Assembly (NCBI GenBank): GCA_963796195.1
Contig: CAWCKS010000007.1
Coordinates: 124,001 to 188,000, forward strand
From: CAWCKS01 sp963796195
Lineage (GTDB): Bacteria; Pseudomonadota; Alphaproteobacteria; Rhizobiales; Xanthobacteraceae
Direction of reading: 5' to 3'
Length of the DNA stretch: 64,000 nt
Position 1 is the stretch's first letter, and each line of letters starts with the position of its first letter. The notes under the pieces were generated by a model. It made no database searches, was not told the DNA's origin, and saw nothing but the letters and a program-made list of their open reading frames with translations. The position numbers and the translations under genes were made by a program. This document shows positions 45,251 through 53,809 of the stretch, piece by piece.

Positions 45251-46485
45251 GTGGAGCCGGCTTCGGTCGAGATCGCCAAGCACACGCTATTGACCGGCGG
45301 CCTGATCCTGACTGTAGGCGTCGTCACCGGGATGATCGCGCAAAAAATTCGCGTGCCCGATGTCGCGGTGTTCTTGCTCATGGGCATGCTGATCGGCCCG
45401 GGCGTCACTTGGGCTGATCGACATCAAGGCGGACTTCGGCGCTGAACCAGCTCGTGCTGCTGTTCGGCGCGAGCTACATCCTGTTTGACGGCGGCGCCTC
45501 GCTTCGACTTTCAGTGCTGAAAGAGGTTTGGATCACCATCGTGGTGATCGCAACCATCGGTGTTCTCATCACCGCCGCGATCACCGGGCTCGCCGCGCAC
45601 TATGTCCTCGAAGTGCCGCTTGTTGTCGCGCTGCTGCTCGGCGCAACGCTGGCCTCGACCGATCCGGCAACGCTGGTGCCGATCTTCCGCCAGGTGAAGA
45701 TTCGCGACCGCGTCGCGCAGACCGTGATGAGCGAGTCCGCCTTCAACGACGCGATGGGCGCGATCGTCACTTTTGGCGTGCTGACGGTGGCGATGGGAAC
45801 GGGCGAGTTCTCACTGACGGCGTCGCTGTTTGACCTGCTCAAGCAAACCGTCATCGGCATCGTCGCCGGCAGCGTGATCGGCTATCTCGCAGCACTCCTG
45901 ATCGCGCATGAGCGCTGGTCATTCCTTGCCGAGTACGCCCCGGTGGTGACCCTGGTGGCGGTGGTCGGCGCCTATTTTGCAGCCAGCGGCCTGCAGGCAT
46001 CCGGCTTCATGGCGGTGTTCGTGTTCGGCATCGTCATCGGCAACAAGGAGACGTTCGGCTTTGCGATGGAGCCAGGTGAGTCACAGAAGCTCGACGACTT
46101 CGTCATGACGACCGCGTTCGTGATGCGGCTGTTCATCTTCCTGTTGCTCGGTTCGCAGGTCGATTTCGACTTGATGCATCGCTATCTCGGCGGCGGCATT
46201 ATCGTCGTCGCGCTGTTGATGTTGGTGGCGCGGCCGATCGCGGTATTCGCCTGCGCGCTGCCAGATCGCCGGGCCCGCTGGAGTCTTGGCGAAATGCTGT
46301 TCATGTGCTGGACCCGCGAGACCGGCGTCATCCCTGCGGCGCTTGCGGGCCTGCTGGTCGGCATGAAGGCGCCGGGCGCGCAAATGATCGAGTTGGTCAC
46401 CTTCGTCGCGATCCTGATGACGATCCTGATCCAGGCGCCGACGACACGCTGGCTCGGCCGCCGGCTGGGGCTGCTCGAGGAGTAG
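45251..46485 (+). pseudogene. CPA-type Na+(K+)/H+ antiporter, two frameshifts
   Basis: GTG at 45251 with GGAGATCGCC ahead. The first helix pair (HTLLTGGLILTVGVVTGMIAQKIRVPDVAVFLLMGMLIGPGV) is followed by two extra bases within 30 nt (~45408 and ~45434); restoring LGLIDIKAD-S-ALNQLVLLFGASYILFDGG rejoins the long frame to 46485. 1235 bases equals 411 codons plus two. The membrane core is otherwise intact, including GATLASTDPATLVPIFRQ and the conserved ESAFNDAMGAI motif. Overlaps nothing; the transglutaminase gene starts 4 bases after its stop. Confidence 0.88.
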
Positions 46486-46488
46486 CAG

Positions 46489-47319
46489 ATGCATGCGTCC
46501 GAGCCCTATGTCGGACAAGACGCACTGACTGATCCCGGCGCGCTGCGCGATCTGTTCGAGGTCTTGCCGGAAAGCCCTTCCGCGCTTCGCGAGCTAGTTT
46601 CGCGGCTCATTGTCCACGTCGCGTGGGCAGCAAGCTACGGCATTTCGCCGGATACGCCGATGCCGCGCGAGACCCTGCCGGTCGCCGAACGACTTGCGCT
46701 GACCCAGTCTGCTCTCCGTGGGCCGCTGACGACACCGCGCTTGCCAACGCAACGCACGTTCGGCACCTGCCGCGATTACGCGCTGATGCTGACCAGCATG
46801 CTCCGGCAGCGCGCGATCCCGGCGCGGGTCCGCTGCGGCTTCGCCACCTACTTCGCCTCGGCACCTTACGAGGATCACTGGATCTGCGAATACTGGTCGG
46901 CCGCACAGGCGCGCTGGGTCCGTGCCGACGCGCAGATCGATGAGCGTTTGCGCGAGCAACTAAATATCACGTTCGACTGCGCCGACCTGCCGGAGCAGGC
47001 GTTCCTGCCGGCTGGGCAAGCCTGGCAGCTGGCGCGCAGCGGTAACATCGATGCCGACCTGTTCGGGCATGGCAATGACCGCGGCTGGTGGTTCCTGCGG
47101 GTCAACGTCCATCGCGACCTGCTCGCGCTGACCAACCAAGAGACGTCCGCGTGGGACGGCTGGCGCAATTCGACCGCGGCGAGCAAGCAACTCACGCCAT
47201 GCGCTTTCGCGGCCGTCGACCGAATCGCCGACGCGAACGCCGCGGTCGGCCGCCGAGATCAAATCGGAATCCTGAAACGACTGGCCGCGGCGAGCCAGAC
47301 GCCGCCCTGGCAGGCCTGA
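46489..47319 (+). CDS. Transglutaminase-like domain protein
   Basis: 276 residues. The Cys-His-Asp triad of the transglutaminase/protease-like fold is visible: GTCRDYALMLTSMLRQRAIPARVRCGFATYF, EDHWICEYWSAAQARWVRADAQID. No signal peptide, so cytosolic. Such proteins may be peptidases or amidases rather than cross-linkers. Start four bases after the antiporter stop suggests co-transcription. The C-terminal third (QETSAWDGWRNSTAAS) has no recognised motif. Confidence 0.85.
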   Translation: MHASEPYVGQDALTDPGALRDLFEVLPESPSALRELVSRLIVHVAWAASYGISPDTPMPRETLPVAERLALTQSALRGPLTTPRLPTQRTFGTCRDYALMLTSMLRQRAIPARVRCGFATYFASAPYEDHWICEYWSAAQARWVRADAQIDERLREQLNITFDCADLPEQAFLPAGQAWQLARSGNIDADLFGHGNDRGWWFLRVNVHRDLLALTNQETSAWDGWRNSTAASKQLTPCAFAAVDRIADANAAVGRRDQIGILKRLAAASQTPPWQA

Positions 47320-47486
47320 GCAGCAAGCTGGGGTAATCCGATCCCGGCTCTCGCTAGCCTTTGCTGGGATCGATTCGTCCAGCAAGAGAGAAGCGCGATG
47401 GCAATGTTCGTCAGACTCGATATATCGCTGAAGATGACCTCGATCTGCGTTGTCGAAGCAGACGGCGCGACGGTCTGGGAAGGGAA

Positions 47487-47907
47487 CATGCCGAGCACCT
47501 GCAGGACGTAGATCCGCTCGAGTCCAAGCAGGCGCGACAGCAAGAGCACGACGATGGGCGACAAGGACATGATCAAGGCGATATTGATCGCGGTTGTCGT
47601 CATTCCTGCGACATAGACCGGCCCGCCACAAAGAAACATGCCAAGAAAGCCAGCGGCCACAATATGAAGGGCACTGGACTTGAGCGGGAGGCGCCCGCTG
47701 CCAAGTTCGGCGATGGCGAAAAGTGCAAGACCAGCAGCAATGATGGTCAAACGGAACAACGCCAGCGTGAACGGTGGTACTCGACCCCGCGAGACCACGT
47801 GCCAGGATCATGTTCGTGACCTGCGCCGTCGCCACCGGCACGAAAGCCAGCAAGGCGATTATTCCCGCCAAGCTGCTGTCGCCCGCAAGGTCAGGTCGCT
47901 CCGACAT
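47487..47907 (-). pseudogene. Truncated and frameshifted EamA-type permease remnant
   Basis: From an ATG at 47907 the first helix reads SSLAGIIALLAFVPVATAQVTNMILAR, then the frame shifts near 47796 and continues SRGRVPPFTLALFRLTIIAAGLALFAI...VYVAGMTTTAINIALIMSLSPIVVLLLSRLLGLERIYVLQVLGM. After 47487 the similarity ends and no second EamA repeat is found before the transglutaminase gene. About 140 of ~300 residues remain. Unlike the other frameshifted genes here, this one is also truncated, so it is a genuine remnant. Confidence 0.85.
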
Positions 47908-47926
47908 GGAACGCAATCTTGGTCTG

Positions 47927-48496
47927 TCAGCGTGGCGGAGCCATGCTGTCAGGGGCAAAGTCGGTCGGCAGGCCGTCGATGCTCTTCATGTTCTTCAGAC
48001 CCCAGTATTTTCGCAGATTGTTGACGCCCTGCGCCGTCCAGTAGCGCACGAGGCTGCCACGCTCTTGCTTGTAGTCGAACAGCGGCACGCCCAGACCGCA
48101 CGACGTCTGCACGAGGTCAATCGAGAGGCGTACGATTTGGCGCGCCCCGGCAACTTCCTCGAACTTCGGAACGAGATCGGCGTACTCCGGCGTGCCGCGC
48201 ATTAGCGATCGACCCTGGCCATAGAGCCGTAGGATCATCGGATCGCCATCGAAGGCGCAAAACATGATCGTCAGCCGCCTGTCATTCGAGGCGATCAGGT
48301 GCGCGCGGGTCTCACTGCCGCTGCCAGTGCAATCGAGGTAGGCGACGTCAGTCTCTCCGAGCACCCGGAATGAGGACAGGCCCTTGGGAGAGACGTTGAC
48401 GCGTCCCTTCGGCGGGGCGCTAGCGACGAAGAAGATCTTCTGCCGCTCGATGAAAACCGTGTGCTCTGGTTCGATCCTTACGAATTGCTTGCCCAT
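47927..48496 (-). CDS. Pyridoxamine-5'-phosphate-oxidase-fold protein
   Basis: 189 residues with the split-barrel flavin-binding fold: FFVASAPPKGRVNVSPKGLSSFRVLGETDVAYLDCTGSGSETRAHLIASNDRRLTIMFCAFDG is the typical N-terminal half of PPOX-type proteins (FMN or F420 oxidoreductases, haem-degradation relatives). The exact reaction is unknown. It is divergent from the XRE regulator gene with a 99-base promoter region that contains a 17-base palindrome, so that regulator probably controls it. Confidence 0.87.
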   Translation of the reverse strand: MGKQFVRIEPEHTVFIERQKIFFVASAPPKGRVNVSPKGLSSFRVLGETDVAYLDCTGSGSETRAHLIASNDRRLTIMFCAFDGDPMILRLYGQGRSLMRGTPEYADLVPKFEEVAGARQIVRLSIDLVQTSCGLGVPLFDYKQERGSLVRYWTAQGVNNLRKYWGLKNMKSIDGLPTDFAPDSMAPPR

Positions 48497-48563
48497 GCCC
48501 GTCCGTCCTTTGCGCAGCGACGAAGTCGAGACAAAAAACTAACATGCCGTGCGTACCAGTTTA

Positions 48564-48580
48564 AGGATACACATTATCCT
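48564..48580. promoter_or_regulatory. Candidate operator between the PPOX and XRE genes
   Basis: AGGATA-N5-TATCCT is a perfect palindrome, 16 bases before the regulator's ATG and 68 bases before the PPOX start, in an A+T-rich patch. Extra symmetry (ACCAG at 48555-48559 and CTGGT at 48579-48583) lies just outside. Confidence 0.5.
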
Positions 48581-48595
48581 GGTATAAAGACCACC

Positions 48596-49399
48596 ATGAA
48601 AGGACAAGACCCGATCGCTCCGGCTCTCTCGCTCAGCGCGTTCTTGCGGGCGCTCCGAGAGCGCCAGTCTCCGGCAGAATTCGGTCTCGCCGCTGGACCA
48701 CGACGGCGCACACCCGGCCTCCGGCGCGAGGAGGTCGCTCAGCTCTGCGGATTGAGCGTCACCTGGTACACGTGGATCGAGCAGGGGCGCGATGTGTCCG
48801 TCTCTGCTTCGACACTTGCGCGCCTCGCACGCGGATTGCGCCTGTCACGAGCCGAGCGCAACTATCTGTTTGAAGTTGCGGGCAAGCGCGATCCCGAGCG
48901 GCCGGGCAACAGGGATGATCCACCTGAGGGGGTGCTGGCCTGCGTCGATGCGATCGATGGTCCCGCCTACATACTCGATCGCACATGGGGCGCGCGTCGT
49001 TGGAACGTGAAAGCGTCCCGACTGTTTGCAGGATGGCTCGATGCTGACGGCGAAAAAAACCTCCTGCGCTACATCTTCCTCAGGCCTGAGGCTCGAACTC
49101 TAATCCTTGACTGGACGTCCCGTGCGCAGCGCGTCGTCGCGGAATTCCGCGCCGCGGTGACAGGCTACTCCGACGATCCGGATATTCGCCGGCTCGTAGA
49201 CGAACTGAGAATTGGAAGCTCCGACTTCGAGCGCTGCTGGGAGACACACGGGGTTTTGGCACGCGAAGGGGGTGAACGTGCGTTCAATCATCCGACCATG
49301 GGACTGCTGCACTATCAGCAGGTGTCGCTGTCTCTCGCGGGCTGGCCCGACTATCGACTGACGATGCTTCTCTCTGCACCAACCGTACGCAATCGATGA
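48596..49399 (+). CDS. XRE-family regulator with MmyB-like ligand domain
   Basis: 267 residues from the ATG at 48596. HTH: LAAGPRRRTPGLRREEVAQLCGLSVTWYTWIEQGRDVSVSASTLARLARGLRLSRAERNYLF, the highly conserved N-terminus of the MmyB/MLTR group. The C-terminal part (PAYILDRTWGARRWNVKASRLFAGW ... FNHPTMGLLHYQQVSLSLAGWPDYRLTMLLSAP) is the PAS-like ligand-binding domain, which binds fatty-acid-like molecules in known structures. Regulators of this kind usually repress a neighbouring divergent oxidoreductase gene, matching the PPOX gene. Confidence 0.9.
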   Translation: MKGQDPIAPALSLSAFLRALRERQSPAEFGLAAGPRRRTPGLRREEVAQLCGLSVTWYTWIEQGRDVSVSASTLARLARGLRLSRAERNYLFEVAGKRDPERPGNRDDPPEGVLACVDAIDGPAYILDRTWGARRWNVKASRLFAGWLDADGEKNLLRYIFLRPEARTLILDWTSRAQRVVAEFRAAVTGYSDDPDIRRLVDELRIGSSDFERCWETHGVLAREGGERAFNHPTMGLLHYQQVSLSLAGWPDYRLTMLLSAPTVRNR

Positions 49400-49576
49400 C
49401 CGGTATCGAGGCCAAACCCGCTGCTCGCCGAACGAAGAGTGAAACGGTCGCTCAGGGTCCAGACTGCGACTTGAGGTTCAGCGGCTTGATACGATCGCTC
49501 CTCCCCCGAGACCGGACATTGGGCAGGCTGCAATAGGGGGCTTGACCTCACCAATCGGATTACAGAAGGCTGATCG

Positions 49577-50069
49577 TTACCCGACCAGCTCCGCGTGGCC
49601 CTGCGGATCGGCGAGCCGGCTCAAACGCTGCGCGGCGGTCTGCGCAAAGCGCAGCATCATGACCTTGCGCGTTGCAGCGGCCAGCCGATGCTCGGGCGCC
49701 TCGCAGTGCAGGTGCGCGCCGTAGGCGTCGGCGACGATCAGGCCGACGTCGTCGGGAAAAACCTCGCAAGGCAAGTCGCTGGTGAAAGCAAAGTACAACC
49801 TGTCGCAATGCTGCCGGTAATCTTCCCACTTCTGGTCCGCTCTAAGGTCGGCCAGCGACGACTTGATCTCGATGATCCAGATGTCGCCGCGCTCGTTCAA
49901 GGCCACCAGATCGGCCCGGCGGCCGGACGGCAGAGCCAGTTCGCTTAGCGCAGAAAATCCAAGGGATCGCAACAGCCTGGATGTGCCGCGGGCGACCGCC
50001 AAGCGCGGTCTCGGATTGCCGCCCATCGACGGGCGGGGCGAGCGGGGTAACAAGCAGATTGAGACTCAT
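49577..50069 (-). pseudogene. mmcB: MmcB-family DNA repair protein, one frameshift
   Basis: Start ATG 50069 (MSLNLLVTPLAPPVDGRQSETAL); near 50002 an extra base shifts the frame, after which AVARGTSRLLRSLGFSALSELALPSGRRADLVALNERGDIWIIEIKSS continues to the stop. 493 bases equals 164 codons plus one. The PD-(D/E)xK nuclease core is intact: RRADLVAL and IWIIEIKSSLADLRADQKWEDY. In Caulobacter, mmcB is an SOS-regulated gene needed for mitomycin C resistance. I see no clear alphaproteobacterial LexA box (GTTC-N7-GTTC) ahead of it. Confidence 0.88.
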
Positions 50070-50223
50070 GTTCAGACCTTGGCCTGCCATCTTTAGCAGA
50101 GTCGGTCGCCGCTAACAGTTTCCAAGATTCGTACTCACTTCGCCCCAATTCCGACCTCACGCGGTCGTGAAGCATTGGAACCATGGCGTCGCCCTCGGAG
50201 CGCATCACCCGAAGAAGAGGCTC

Positions 50224-51336
50224 ATGGTCAAACTTGATCGAATTGCCGCGGTTGTATCTGCTCTGGTGCTGTCGCTGATGGCGATTCCGCAGGCCCGCGC
50301 CAAGCAGACCGTCGAAGTCGCGTTCGTGCTCGATACCACGGGCTCGATGGGGCCGCTCATCGAAGGCGCCAAGCGAAAGATCTGGTCGATCGCGACCTCG
50401 ATCTTCGACGCCAATCCAAACGCCGATATCCGCATGGGCCTCGTCGCCTATCGCGACATCGGCGACGACTACGTCACCAAGCGCTTCGATCTGACGACCG
50501 ATATCCAGGATCTCTACGCGATGCTGCTCGACCTGCGGGCGCAAGGCGGCGGCGACTGGCCCGAGAGCGTCAACGAGGCGCTCGACGTTGCGGTCAACAA
50601 ATTGAGCTGGAGCCGCGGCGACGAAGCCTGCCGCATCCTGTTCCTGGTCGGCGATGCGCCGCCGCACATGGATTATGCCCAGGACACCAAATATCCGCAG
50701 ACACTGCAGATGGCGCGTCAGAAGGACATCATCGTCAACACCGTGCTGGCCGGCGAGGCGCGCGACACCGAGCGGATCTGGCGCGAGATCGCCCAGCGCG
50801 GCGACGGCGATTTCCTGCCGATCCCGCAGGACGGCGGCAAGGTGGTGGTGATCGAGACGCCCTATGACGACGACATCATCATTCTGCAGCGGAGCATCAA
50901 CAAGACCGTGATGCCTTATGGGCCCGCGCAGATGCAGCGCAAGGTCGTCGACAAGGCCCGGCAGGTCGATTCCGTTGCAGCAGCCGCGCCGTCATCAGCG
51001 TCCGATATGGCGAGCTTCATCAACAAACGCGGCAAGGCCGCGAACGAAGCCGTAACAGGCGATGGTGACCTCGTCGCAGATTACTCCGCGGGCCGCGCAA
51101 AGCTCGATCAGATCAAGGAAGACGAGCTTCCACCAGCGCTGCGTGAACTGCCAAAGCCGCAGCGCAGCGCGGTGCTCGAGCAGCAATCGAATGAACGCAA
51201 GCAATTGAACGCGAAGCTCGCCGATCTCGTCGCCAAGCGCGACGCCTACATCGCCGAGCAGCGCGGCAAGCAGATGCCAAAGACCAGCTCTTTCGACCAG
51301 GCCGTCGCGGCCACGTTGAAGGCGCAGATCAGGTAA
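50224..51336 (+). CDS. Secreted VWA-domain protein
   Basis: 370 residues from the ATG at 50224 with AAGAGG upstream. Signal peptide VKLDRIAAVVSALVLSLMAIPQARA. The von Willebrand A domain starts at once: VEVAFVLDTTGSMGPLIEGAKRKI contains the MIDAS motif DxTxS (DTTGS), with the later Asp in GLVAYRDIGDDY and the GDAPPHMDY segment. Residues ~220-300 form a linker, and the last ~70 residues are helical and charged (VLEQQSNERKQLNAKLADLVAKRDAYIAEQRGKQ). Probably a periplasmic metal-dependent adhesion or chaperone-like protein; function unknown. Confidence 0.88.
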   Translation: MVKLDRIAAVVSALVLSLMAIPQARAKQTVEVAFVLDTTGSMGPLIEGAKRKIWSIATSIFDANPNADIRMGLVAYRDIGDDYVTKRFDLTTDIQDLYAMLLDLRAQGGGDWPESVNEALDVAVNKLSWSRGDEACRILFLVGDAPPHMDYAQDTKYPQTLQMARQKDIIVNTVLAGEARDTERIWREIAQRGDGDFLPIPQDGGKVVVIETPYDDDIIILQRSINKTVMPYGPAQMQRKVVDKARQVDSVAAAAPSSASDMASFINKRGKAANEAVTGDGDLVADYSAGRAKLDQIKEDELPPALRELPKPQRSAVLEQQSNERKQLNAKLADLVAKRDAYIAEQRGKQMPKTSSFDQAVAATLKAQIR

Positions 51337-51347
51337 CTGCAAGTCAA

Positions 51348-51389
51348 AGCATGATGCGGGAATAGTGGGCGCTGTTCCCGGATCATATC
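51348..51389. repeat. Degenerate copy of the GGAAAAGTGG palindrome family
   Basis: AGCATGAT at the left and ATCATAT at the right with GAATAGTGG in between matches the copies at 8941 and 26263 with several changes. Follows the VWA gene by 12 bases. Confidence 0.6.
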
Positions 51390-51520
51390 GAGATAACGGA
51401 ATTCCGAGTGGGGACGACCATGTCAAGCAGATCGAACCCCACCCGGTGCGTAATCCGGGCTCGCTACCCCACAGCGAGCCCGGTGTTCCCGGGAAGTGTT
51501 TGTCACTCGTCGTCTCGGGC

Positions 51521-51556
51521 TTCCGGAAATTGCGCCTAAAAGCGCGATTTCCGGAA
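51521..51556. repeat. Hairpin of 15-base arms upstream of the MBL gene
   Basis: TTCCGGAAATTGCGC (51521-51535) and GCGCGATTTCCGGAA (51542-51556) pair at 14 of 15 positions with a six-base loop. Probably part of a dispersed repeat (GTTCCCGGGAA and GTCACTCGTCGTC lie alongside), ending ~65 bases before the next ATG. Confidence 0.65.
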
Positions 51557-51623
51557 TGACGGGAATGCAACAGTCAGCCGAATTCGGGCTTGGCCGCTGC
51601 CGAAAAATCGGCATTGTGTTGCC

Positions 51624-52313
51624 ATGCAAAACGACAGTGAAGCCGGCCGCGCCGGTGTGCGCCAGGCTCCCAAGGCCCGTGCCACCATCGTCCCGGTCAC
51701 CCCGTTCGAACAGAACTGCACCCTGATCTGGTGTGAGGCGACGCAGCGCGGCGTCGTGATCGATCCCGGCGGCGACCTCGACCGCATCGAGGAGGCGATC
51801 GCAAAATCCGGCGTCACGATCGAACGGATCTGGCTGACCCATGGTCATATCGATCACGCCGGCGGCGCCAGGGAACTCGCGGAAAAACTCGGCGTGCCAA
51901 TCGAAGGTCCGCACATCGCCGACAAGTACCTGCTCGACACGCTCGAGAGCGGTGGCAAGCGTTTCGGGCTGACCGGCCAGCGCAACGTGACGCCTGACCG
52001 CTGGCTCGACGAAGGCGACACTGTGAAGGTCGGCGAGCTGGAGTTCGAGATTTTTCATTGCCCCGGCCATTCGCCGGGCAGCGTTGTGTTTTTCTCAAGA
52101 GACCTGCAGTTCGCCCATGTCGGCGACGTGCTGTTCCAGGGCTCGGTCGGCCGCACCGACATGCCGCAAGGCAGCCACGAGCAGCTGATCCGCTCGATCA
52201 CCGAAAAACTGCTGCCGCTCGGCGATGACGTGAGCTTCGTCTGCGGCCACGGGCCGGGGTCGACCATCGGCCAGGAACGTTTGACTAATCCATTTCTGAA
52301 CGGCGCGATATAG
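51624..52313 (+). CDS. Metallo-beta-lactamase-fold hydrolase (glyoxalase II-like)
   Basis: 229 residues. The binuclear zinc motif is WLTHGHIDHAGGARELAE (HxHxDH), with further ligands in FHCPGHSPGSVVF, AHVGDVLFQGSVGRTD and FVCGHGPGSTIGQE. Size and motif spacing fit the YcbL/glyoxalase II-like single-domain group, which hydrolyses thioesters such as S-lactoylglutathione; the precise substrate is uncertain. A nitroreductase gene follows after 26 bases, likely co-transcribed. Confidence 0.92.
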   Translation: MQNDSEAGRAGVRQAPKARATIVPVTPFEQNCTLIWCEATQRGVVIDPGGDLDRIEEAIAKSGVTIERIWLTHGHIDHAGGARELAEKLGVPIEGPHIADKYLLDTLESGGKRFGLTGQRNVTPDRWLDEGDTVKVGELEFEIFHCPGHSPGSVVFFSRDLQFAHVGDVLFQGSVGRTDMPQGSHEQLIRSITEKLLPLGDDVSFVCGHGPGSTIGQERLTNPFLNGAI

Positions 52314-52339
52314 CCGCCGAAGCAACGCAGGGGGAAACA

Positions 52340-53200
52340 ATGAACGAGAGCGTCAAGACGCCCGCACGAGCAACACCGCTCGATCCCGAAGCGAAGGCCG
52401 CAATGGCTGAGCGCTACGGCGCGACCGAGGGCAATGTGCCGGCGGTGTGGAACGAGACCATCGACGTTATCCTGAAACATCGGTCGGTGCGTAGCTTCCT
52501 GTCCGATCCGTTGCCGCCGGGCACGGTCGAGACCCTGGTGGCCGCCGGACAATCGGCGTCGTCCTCCTCGAACGTGCAGGCCTGGACCGTGATCGCGGTG
52601 GAGAATGCGGAGACCAAGGCGAAGCTCGCCGCGATCGCCGGCAACCAGAAGCACATGGTCGAATGCCCGGTGCTGCTGGTGTGGTGCGCCGACCTCGGCC
52701 GCACCAAGCAGATGGGCCAGCGGCACAATTATCCGACCGAGGCGACCGAATTCCTCGAGAGCTTTGTGGTGTCGGTGGTCGACGCCGCGCTCGCGGCGCA
52801 GAACGCGACGGTCGCGGCTGAGTCGCTCGGGCTCGGCATGGTCTATATCGGCGCGCTACGCAACAATCCGGAAGCCGTCGCCGAGATCCTGAAACTGCCC
52901 GATCACGTCGTCGCTGCGTTCGGCATGTGTGTCGGCAAACCGGATCCGGCGAGGCCGTTCCATGTCAAGCCGCGGCTGCCGCAACGCGTCGTGCTGCATC
53001 GCGAGCACTACGATGGCTCGCTGCCGCAGGAAGCGCTCGACAGCTACGACACGACGCTCAGCGCGTTCCAGCGCTCCGAAAACATGAAGGAGATCGGCTG
53101 GACCGGCGCCATGAAGACGCGCTGGCGCGACGCCAAATCGATCAACGGCCGCGACCGCATCCGCCTGGCGCTGACCAAACTGGGCTTCAAGCTGGATTGA
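52340..53200 (+). CDS. NfsA/Frp-type nitroreductase (NADPH-dependent flavin reductase)
   Basis: 286 residues with the FMN-dependent nitroreductase fold: ILKHRSVRSFLSDPLPPGTVETLVAAGQSASSSSNVQAWTVIAV holds the FMN-phosphate-binding RSVR and SSSNxQ motifs; SLGLGMVYIGALRNNPEAVAEILKLPDHVVAAFGMCVGKP is the family C-terminal block. It probably reduces nitro compounds, quinones or free flavin with NADPH. Preceded by AGGGGGAAAC before the ATG. Confidence 0.92.
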   Translation: MNESVKTPARATPLDPEAKAAMAERYGATEGNVPAVWNETIDVILKHRSVRSFLSDPLPPGTVETLVAAGQSASSSSNVQAWTVIAVENAETKAKLAAIAGNQKHMVECPVLLVWCADLGRTKQMGQRHNYPTEATEFLESFVVSVVDAALAAQNATVAAESLGLGMVYIGALRNNPEAVAEILKLPDHVVAAFGMCVGKPDPARPFHVKPRLPQRVVLHREHYDGSLPQEALDSYDTTLSAFQRSENMKEIGWTGAMKTRWRDAKSINGRDRIRLALTKLGFKLD

Positions 53201-53510
53201 TCGCGGCGACAGCGTTGCGCCACTAACCCCTCGGGCTGACGCGCAGTTCCAGGCCCTTCGGCCATGGCTTTGAAGGTTTTCGCGTCGCGCGAACGTTGAA
53301 CATCGCCCGGTGAGCTCGGGCCACCGCAAAAGAATTCGGGCCCGCTGCGCGTTATGCGCACACGGGCCCGGGAAACATTTTTTGACTTCGACCCGACAGC
53401 CACTTCAAGGACGAAGTCTTCACGCTCTCTTCTGAAAGGCGTAGCTGACCCTCACCGATGTTGATTAAAGCTTGGTTGTTGACCACGACCACCTGGTTAC
53501 CGATGACGTC
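53201..53510. other. 310-base non-coding region after the nitroreductase gene
   Basis: No gene seen. A stable hairpin GGGCCCG (53338-53344) / CGGGCCC (53363-53369) encloses TGCGC/GCGCA and is followed by GGGAAACATTTTTT: a reasonable Rho-independent terminator for the nitroreductase unit, about 140 bases past the stop. Beyond it, GACTTCG/CGAAGTC arms (53385-53421) form a second possible stem. Confidence 0.55.
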
Positions 53511-53800
53511 TCAATTGCTATCGAATTTCGGAAACTGATCAATAATCGAGCGCATCCTCAATACGAGGCGCCCGCCGCAGCCGATCAAAGCGATAGCCGC
53601 AGTCGCCAACGCGGCAACCGGTGCGAACTCGTACAGCTCCGGCACCAAGGAAGGCAAAGAACACCGCACCGACCACGGCGATGCCGATGGCATTGGCGAT
53701 TTGGGTGACGGCGTAGAGACCCGAGCCGGAGCCTGCGCTGCTGTTTGGCTTGAACGCGCCTTGTTCTGCCGCGATAACAGCCGAGCTCAATCTTGCTTCA
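53511..53800 (-). pseudogene. C-terminal remnant of a DHA2-type MFS transporter
   Basis: The minus strand encodes GAFKPNSSAGSGSGLYAVTQIANAIGIAVVGAVFFAFLG, typical of the last helices of QacA/EmrB-type transporters (AGSGSGLxxVTxQIxxAxGxAVxG). It then shifts frame to YEFAPVAALATAAIALIGCGGRLVLRMR and a stop at 53511. Upstream the coding sequence is cut off at the aldolase gene. Clearly a decayed fragment. Confidence 0.8.
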
Positions 53801-53809
53801 GGAGGCGTG

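Noticed and set aside
50070..50223. LexA box upstream of mmcB
   Set aside because: No GTTC-N7-GTTC or GAAC-N7-GAAC found in the spacer.
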